A DNA stretch of 64,000 bases, taken from Segatella copri. GTDB lineage: Bacteria; Bacteroidota; Bacteroidia; Bacteroidales; Bacteroidaceae. The notes beneath the pieces are model-generated. The model worked only from the letters and a program-made list of their open reading frames with translations, was not told the DNA's origin and searched no databases. Location of the stretch: assembly GCF_019249655.2 (NCBI RefSeq), contig NZ_CP137557.1:998501-1062500 (forward strand). The letters run 5' to 3'. A program made the translations under genes and the position numbers. This document shows, piece by piece, positions 60,335 through 64,000 of this stretch. Each line of letters begins with the position of its first letter. Position 1 is the stretch's first letter.

Positions 60335-60354
60335 GAGACTGTAGCTTATATATA

Positions 60355-60397
60355 AAAGGAAAGAGGGATATGCCCAGACATATCTCTCTTTCCTTTG
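60355..60397 (+). terminator. terminator before the TonB receptor gene
   Basis: AAAGGAAAGAGGGATATG pairs imperfectly with CATATCTCTCTTTCCTTT around CCCAGA. It separates the lipoprotein genes from the receptor, so the receptor may have its own promoter. Confidence 0.7.
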
Positions 60398-60482
60398 CAA
60401 GTAAAAAATGAAGGGAAGAGAAACAAGCCATAGCGAGGCTGAAATCGTGTAAGAAATTGGAAAAAATAGAATGACAATATAA

Positions 60483-62837
60483 ATGAAGACAATTAGAAAT
60501 GTAATGCTTATCGGCTTACTGCTGATACTCGCCCTCCCTGTCGCTGCGCAGCGAAAGGTGAAGTTCGGTATCTTCGACAAAGCCACTGAGCAACCAGTCA
60601 TCGGCGCAGTCATCACCTACGCCGACAACGAGAAATTGAAATCGCCACAGCGTGTTGTTACCAACATGGATGGTGAGGCTACCATCTCGGTGCCTCAGAG
60701 TGACAAGTGTTATTACCAGGTGGTATCCGTGGGCTATAACCCTCTGAATGGAACCATCGGAAGCGACAGCTCCCTCAAGCTCTTCATGACCGAGGACGTG
60801 ATGAAGGTGAACGAGGTGGTGGTTACAGGTTCCCGTACCGCCCGACCTATCAAGCTCTCGCCAGTGAGCACGCAGGTGCTCGGCGGTAAGGAACTGGTAG
60901 ATGCAGGCTATGCCGACCTGACCAAGGCTCTGCAGCAGGAGACACCGGGTATGAACATCCAGAAGGTGGGTTTCGGCAACGAAATCTCCATGCAGGGCTT
61001 GGATGCCCGCCACGTGCTCTTCCTGCAGGATGGCGAGCGATTGACGGGCGACATGGCGGGTAACCTCGATTACGAGCGTTTCAACCTCCATGCCATCGAC
61101 CGCATCGAAATCGTGAAGGGTGCCAGCAGTACCCTCTACGGAAGCCGTGCATCGGGTGCCGTCATCAACCTCATCACCAAGAAGACTACCAAGCCTATCG
61201 ATATTCAGGCTGGTGTACGCTGGGGACAGATGAACGAGACCAACTACAAGAATCCTTCCCAAAAGGATTTCCTGTATATGTTTGAGAAAAACGCCGACCG
61301 CCCGAACCTGCAAAGCTGGGTGTCGGCAGGATTCAATGCAGGCAAGGTAACTTCGCAGACCGACGTGTGGTATTCTTCGAGCGATGCCTTCTACATGTAC
61401 CAGGCAGAGAACGACAAGAAGGTCTATACCCAAGAGGCGAACCCTTGGCTCGACCACGACGTGACCATTACCAGCGTGGCTTCCCGTCCGCCAATGGGCA
61501 TCGAGGGTACAGAGCATATCTCGGTATCGCAGAAGGTATTCTACGACCCTTTCAAGAACCTGGAGATTCTTGCCTACGGTAGTGCGTTCTATATGAACAC
61601 CTACGACCTCATTCAGGACATGACCTTCAGTCAGGCGCGTGACTGGACAGCTGGAACCAAGATTAAGTACTCCTTCAAGGATTGGTTCAAGATTACCGCC
61701 TCCCTTCATGGCGACTTCTACGACCGCTTCAAGCGCCACGAGCGTATCGACGAGCGTACCAAAGTGTATAAAAGCCGTATCTTCCAGCCTCGCCTCTCCA
61801 TCACCTCGCAGAAGTTCGAGGGCCACGACCTCATCCTCGGTATCGAGCACCTGAGCGATGACCTGACGAGCGACCGATTCAACGGCGATGCCTCCCACAT
61901 CATGCGCACCCGTTCATTAAAAGAGACGGAGGCTTTCCTGCAGGACGAGTGGACGATGAACGACCACTGGATGGTTTCGGCAGGTGTGAGAACCAACTTC
62001 AGCCGTGCCTTCGGACTGATGGCGATGCCTAAGATTGCCTTCAAGTGGAGTCCTTCGGATCACTGGGCATGGAGAGCCAACTATTCGATGGGCTACCGTT
62101 CGCCAAGCATCAAGGAGCTGTTCTTCAACTGGGACCACCTCGGCATGTTCATGATTAAGGGTAACGAGGACCTGAAGCCTGAGAAGAACAACTACGTGAG
62201 TCTGGGCACAGAGTACTCGAATGATAACTTCTTCATCTCGGGCAATGTGTATGGCAACTTCTTCCGCAAGAAGATTGAGGGCGTATGGCGCATCTACGAC
62301 ATGCAGTATAACTTTGAATATACCAACCTCGCCAAGCAGAACCTCATCGGACTGGAGACCATCATGCGCTGGCACTTCCTCAACCACTTCACGATGAATG
62401 CCACCTACAGCTACGTGAACGTGAGCAAGACGGATGGCATCCAGGTGAACACCACTTCGCCTCATGCTGCTACGGCGAGCCTCGACTATAAGTACAACAA
62501 GAAGAACTACCGACTGGGTGCCACCTTCTCGGCAAGCTACATGGGTGAGAAGAAGTTTGATGTGCAGGACCGCCTCTCTGTAAACGGCGAGAGCCACGAT
62601 GCCTACTTCCGCTGCCAGTTGCCTCAGTATGTTTTGTGCAACCTGTCGGTGATTCAGACCTTCTATAATAAGGTGAAGGTGACGGTGGGTGTGGATAACA
62701 TCTTTAACTATGTGCCAAAGACCCTGGGTTCGGGCATCACCATGTTTAACGTGCCAGCCACGGCAGGAGCCAAGGCGCATGTGCAGGTGGAAGTGTTGGT
62801 AGATGAATTGGTAAAAGCATTTAGAAAGAAAAAATAA
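60483..62837 (+). CDS. hmuR: TonB-dependent receptor, HmuR-like heme receptor
   Basis: The 784-residue outer-membrane receptor has a signal peptide (LLLILALPVAAQ), a carboxypeptidase-regulatory-like domain (FGIFDKATEQPVIGAVITYA), a TonB box (NEVVVTGSRTA), a plug (LVDAGYADLTKALQQETPGM; VKGASSTLYGSRASGAVIN) and a 22-strand barrel. Its next gene encodes HmuY, with the stop and start overlapping by one base (TAATG), so heme or iron-porphyrin uptake is the likely role. The usual heme-ligand His/NPNL motifs were not clearly found by eye. Confidence 0.85.
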   Translation: MKTIRNVMLIGLLLILALPVAAQRKVKFGIFDKATEQPVIGAVITYADNEKLKSPQRVVTNMDGEATISVPQSDKCYYQVVSVGYNPLNGTIGSDSSLKLFMTEDVMKVNEVVVTGSRTARPIKLSPVSTQVLGGKELVDAGYADLTKALQQETPGMNIQKVGFGNEISMQGLDARHVLFLQDGERLTGDMAGNLDYERFNLHAIDRIEIVKGASSTLYGSRASGAVINLITKKTTKPIDIQAGVRWGQMNETNYKNPSQKDFLYMFEKNADRPNLQSWVSAGFNAGKVTSQTDVWYSSSDAFYMYQAENDKKVYTQEANPWLDHDVTITSVASRPPMGIEGTEHISVSQKVFYDPFKNLEILAYGSAFYMNTYDLIQDMTFSQARDWTAGTKIKYSFKDWFKITASLHGDFYDRFKRHERIDERTKVYKSRIFQPRLSITSQKFEGHDLILGIEHLSDDLTSDRFNGDASHIMRTRSLKETEAFLQDEWTMNDHWMVSAGVRTNFSRAFGLMAMPKIAFKWSPSDHWAWRANYSMGYRSPSIKELFFNWDHLGMFMIKGNEDLKPEKNNYVSLGTEYSNDNFFISGNVYGNFFRKKIEGVWRIYDMQYNFEYTNLAKQNLIGLETIMRWHFLNHFTMNATYSYVNVSKTDGIQVNTTSPHAATASLDYKYNKKNYRLGATFSASYMGEKKFDVQDRLSVNGESHDAYFRCQLPQYVLCNLSVIQTFYNKVKVTVGVDNIFNYVPKTLGSGITMFNVPATAGAKAHVQVEVLVDELVKAFRKKK

Positions 62838-63784
62838 TGAAGAAAGCATTACTATATATAATAGGTATGGCAGCCGCAATGACGAGCTGCGTATCTTATG
62901 AGGCAGAGGACTTCACAGGTCATACCTTGCCCCGAAAAACAGGTTATAGCACGGGTGTTACCAACGACTGGCTCTATTTTGACCTGAAGACGGGACATCG
63001 CTATAATGTGCTGAATCCTAACCAGAGTGTCATCGCCTTTATAGACGGCAAACCAATAGAGGAGTATTTCCATTATAAAGGTACTGCCAAACTCGTAAAG
63101 TATTGGAGCGAAGGTGTGCAGAAGAACATCTTCGAGGATGCAGAGCGTGATGAGAACGGCGATACCATCTTTACCAAGAATCAAGCTACAGGCAAGTTAA
63201 CCTATAAGACGGTAAAAAGACAGGCCAGCAGCATTATGGTGATGGAGAACATGGAGGATGACCCCAATACGATGGCTTATCCTGCTACGGAGTGGGACCT
63301 CGCCTTCAATGGTTATCAGCTCCGCACCAACAGTGGAACGAGCGGACCAGGCAAGGGCGGAGCTGCCGACCTGGGCTATGGCGAATATGACAAGTGGACG
63401 AGCAAGGCGCAGGTAGATGCTTATCTGGCAGAACACAATATGACCTTCGCCGTGGATGATTCAGCAAGCGTCTATGTCACCATGTCACAGAACGACTGGA
63501 ACAAGTATTGCATCGCCAACAAACTGGATATGAACGAGAACCCTTGGTTCGACCCGAACAATGGTCCTGCCAAGCAGTTGGTAAGCGGCAATCCGGTGCT
63601 CGAAAAGGCAATGAGTTTCTCGGGGCCACCTCCAGTATATACTCCTTCTTTCCATACCTACGTAATCCGTTCGTGGGATGGCGAGAGATATTACAAGCTC
63701 CAGATTATCTCCTGGTATGATGCCAATGTGCAGATAGGTGACGAGGGAGGAAGAATCAGTTATTACCTAGACGAACTGAAATAA
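62837..63784 (+). CDS. hmuY: HmuY-family heme-binding lipoprotein
   Basis: The 315-residue lipoprotein (lipobox AAMTSCVSYE) has the HmuY fold markers: WLYFDLKTGHRYNVLN, TEWDLAFNGYQLRTNSGTSG, GKGGAADLG and the C-terminal YVIRSWDGERYYKLQIISW. The family strips heme from host proteins and passes it to the receptor. In Porphyromonas HmuY two His coordinate heme; equivalents are not obvious here, as in some Prevotella relatives. It overlaps the receptor stop by one base. Confidence 0.88.
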   Translation: MKKALLYIIGMAAAMTSCVSYEAEDFTGHTLPRKTGYSTGVTNDWLYFDLKTGHRYNVLNPNQSVIAFIDGKPIEEYFHYKGTAKLVKYWSEGVQKNIFEDAERDENGDTIFTKNQATGKLTYKTVKRQASSIMVMENMEDDPNTMAYPATEWDLAFNGYQLRTNSGTSGPGKGGAADLGYGEYDKWTSKAQVDAYLAEHNMTFAVDDSASVYVTMSQNDWNKYCIANKLDMNENPWFDPNNGPAKQLVSGNPVLEKAMSFSGPPPVYTPSFHTYVIRSWDGERYYKLQIISWYDANVQIGDEGGRISYYLDELK

Positions 63785-63829
63785 TTCAACTGTTCATGAT
63801 AGGGCAGATGCCTCTTCTTACCTATAAAT

Positions 63830-63858
63830 AGGTATTTTCGGGCGAATACCTCTTTTTA
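63830..63858 (+). terminator. terminator of the heme operon
   Basis: AGGTATT pairs with AATACCT around a TTCGGGCG loop and is followed by CTTTTTATG. Confidence 0.65.
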
Positions 63859-63870
63859 TGATGCCAAAAA

Positions 63871-63902
63871 TTTGGTGGTTTGCCAGATAATACTTAAATT
63901 TG
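63871..63902 (+). promoter_or_regulatory. promoter at the right window edge
   Basis: TTTG at 63871, a 20-base gap and TAAATTTG at 63895-63902 form a consensus promoter for the next gene. Confidence 0.6.
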
Positions 63903-63974
63903 CACTCAGAAATCAGATCGGAAATAAGATCAGAAATAAGAAATGTTTAATGTAATTAAAAGTATTATAGTATT

Positions 63975-64000
63975 ATGATTATCGAAAATGTTCATGCAAG
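63975..64000 (+). CDS. start of the next gene, cut by the window
   Basis: An ATG at 63975 opens a frame MIIENVHA that runs off the window, about 70 bases after a full promoter. Too short to identify. Confidence 0.35.

Noticed and set aside
1..64000. tRNA, rRNA and riboswitch genes
   Set aside because: No cloverleaf with a T-arm GTTCRAATC-type sequence, no rRNA-like stretch and no known riboswitch core was seen on reading.

Overview
The window looks like chromosome of a gut Bacteroidales bacterium of the Prevotella/Segatella type. The grounds are a complete SprA type IX secretion translocon behind ruvA, promoters with the Bacteroidota -7 box TAnnTTTG, lipoproteins and TonB receptors with Bacteroidota signal sequences, an HU-like/smalltalk/DUF3987 gene set, a meso-diaminopimelate dehydrogenase and HmuY. 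I see no rRNA or tRNA gene and no CRISPR array.

Layout. 1-2.4 kb: the end of a C39-like peptidase gene, an IS4-family element, a small secreted protein and a 113-bp MITE-like repeat. 2.8-5.3 kb (minus): an ECF sigma factor, a probable anti-sigma factor and two exported proteins. 5.5-10.2 kb: lactate permease, an EamA exporter, and an AAA ATPase/DUF4435 pair resembling PARIS defence. 10.4-16.2 kb (minus): manA, trkH, trkA, dxs. 16.3-19.1 kb: a secreted C1 aminopeptidase with a cysteine desulfidase-like enzyme. 19.1-23 kb: an AAA/PD-(D/E)XK protein, a 1.2-kb repeat-rich spacer with a probable 44-residue gene, and ddh. 23.3-31.7 kb: ruvA-sprA. 31.8-44.2 kb: housekeeping genes (nadB, PBP4, MscS, mutY, rubrerythrin, NhaC, SIMPL, esterase, thioredoxin), with three near-identical 278-bp palindromic elements placed between them. 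44.2-57.5 kb: an accessory island with DUF5675, a DUF3987 primase-like protein, small unknown genes, a restriction-modification-like locus, an IS-split gene, an HU-like protein and a smalltalk peptide. 57.6-64 kb: surface lipoproteins and a TonB receptor/HmuY heme-uptake pair.

The most unusual parts are: (i) the locus at 50.0-53.2 kb, with a HaeIII-like cytosine methyltransferase, an XRE regulator, a divergent candidate nuclease not recognised as a known restriction enzyme, three palindromic operators and a helically phased GGCC array in the shared promoter, next to a second methyltransferase that has lost its catalytic core; (ii) intergenic tandem arrays of unrelated sequence that all share a 21-23 bp period (2.6, 7.2, 21.0, 21.6 and 23.2 kb); (iii) the 278-bp whole-element palindromes; (iv) a promoter/operator/hairpin-T-run arrangement at 48.4 kb; (v) intergenic repeat sequences that have become coding sequence inside the DUF3987 gene. 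All assignments come from reading the sequence and from memory of protein families; no search was run.
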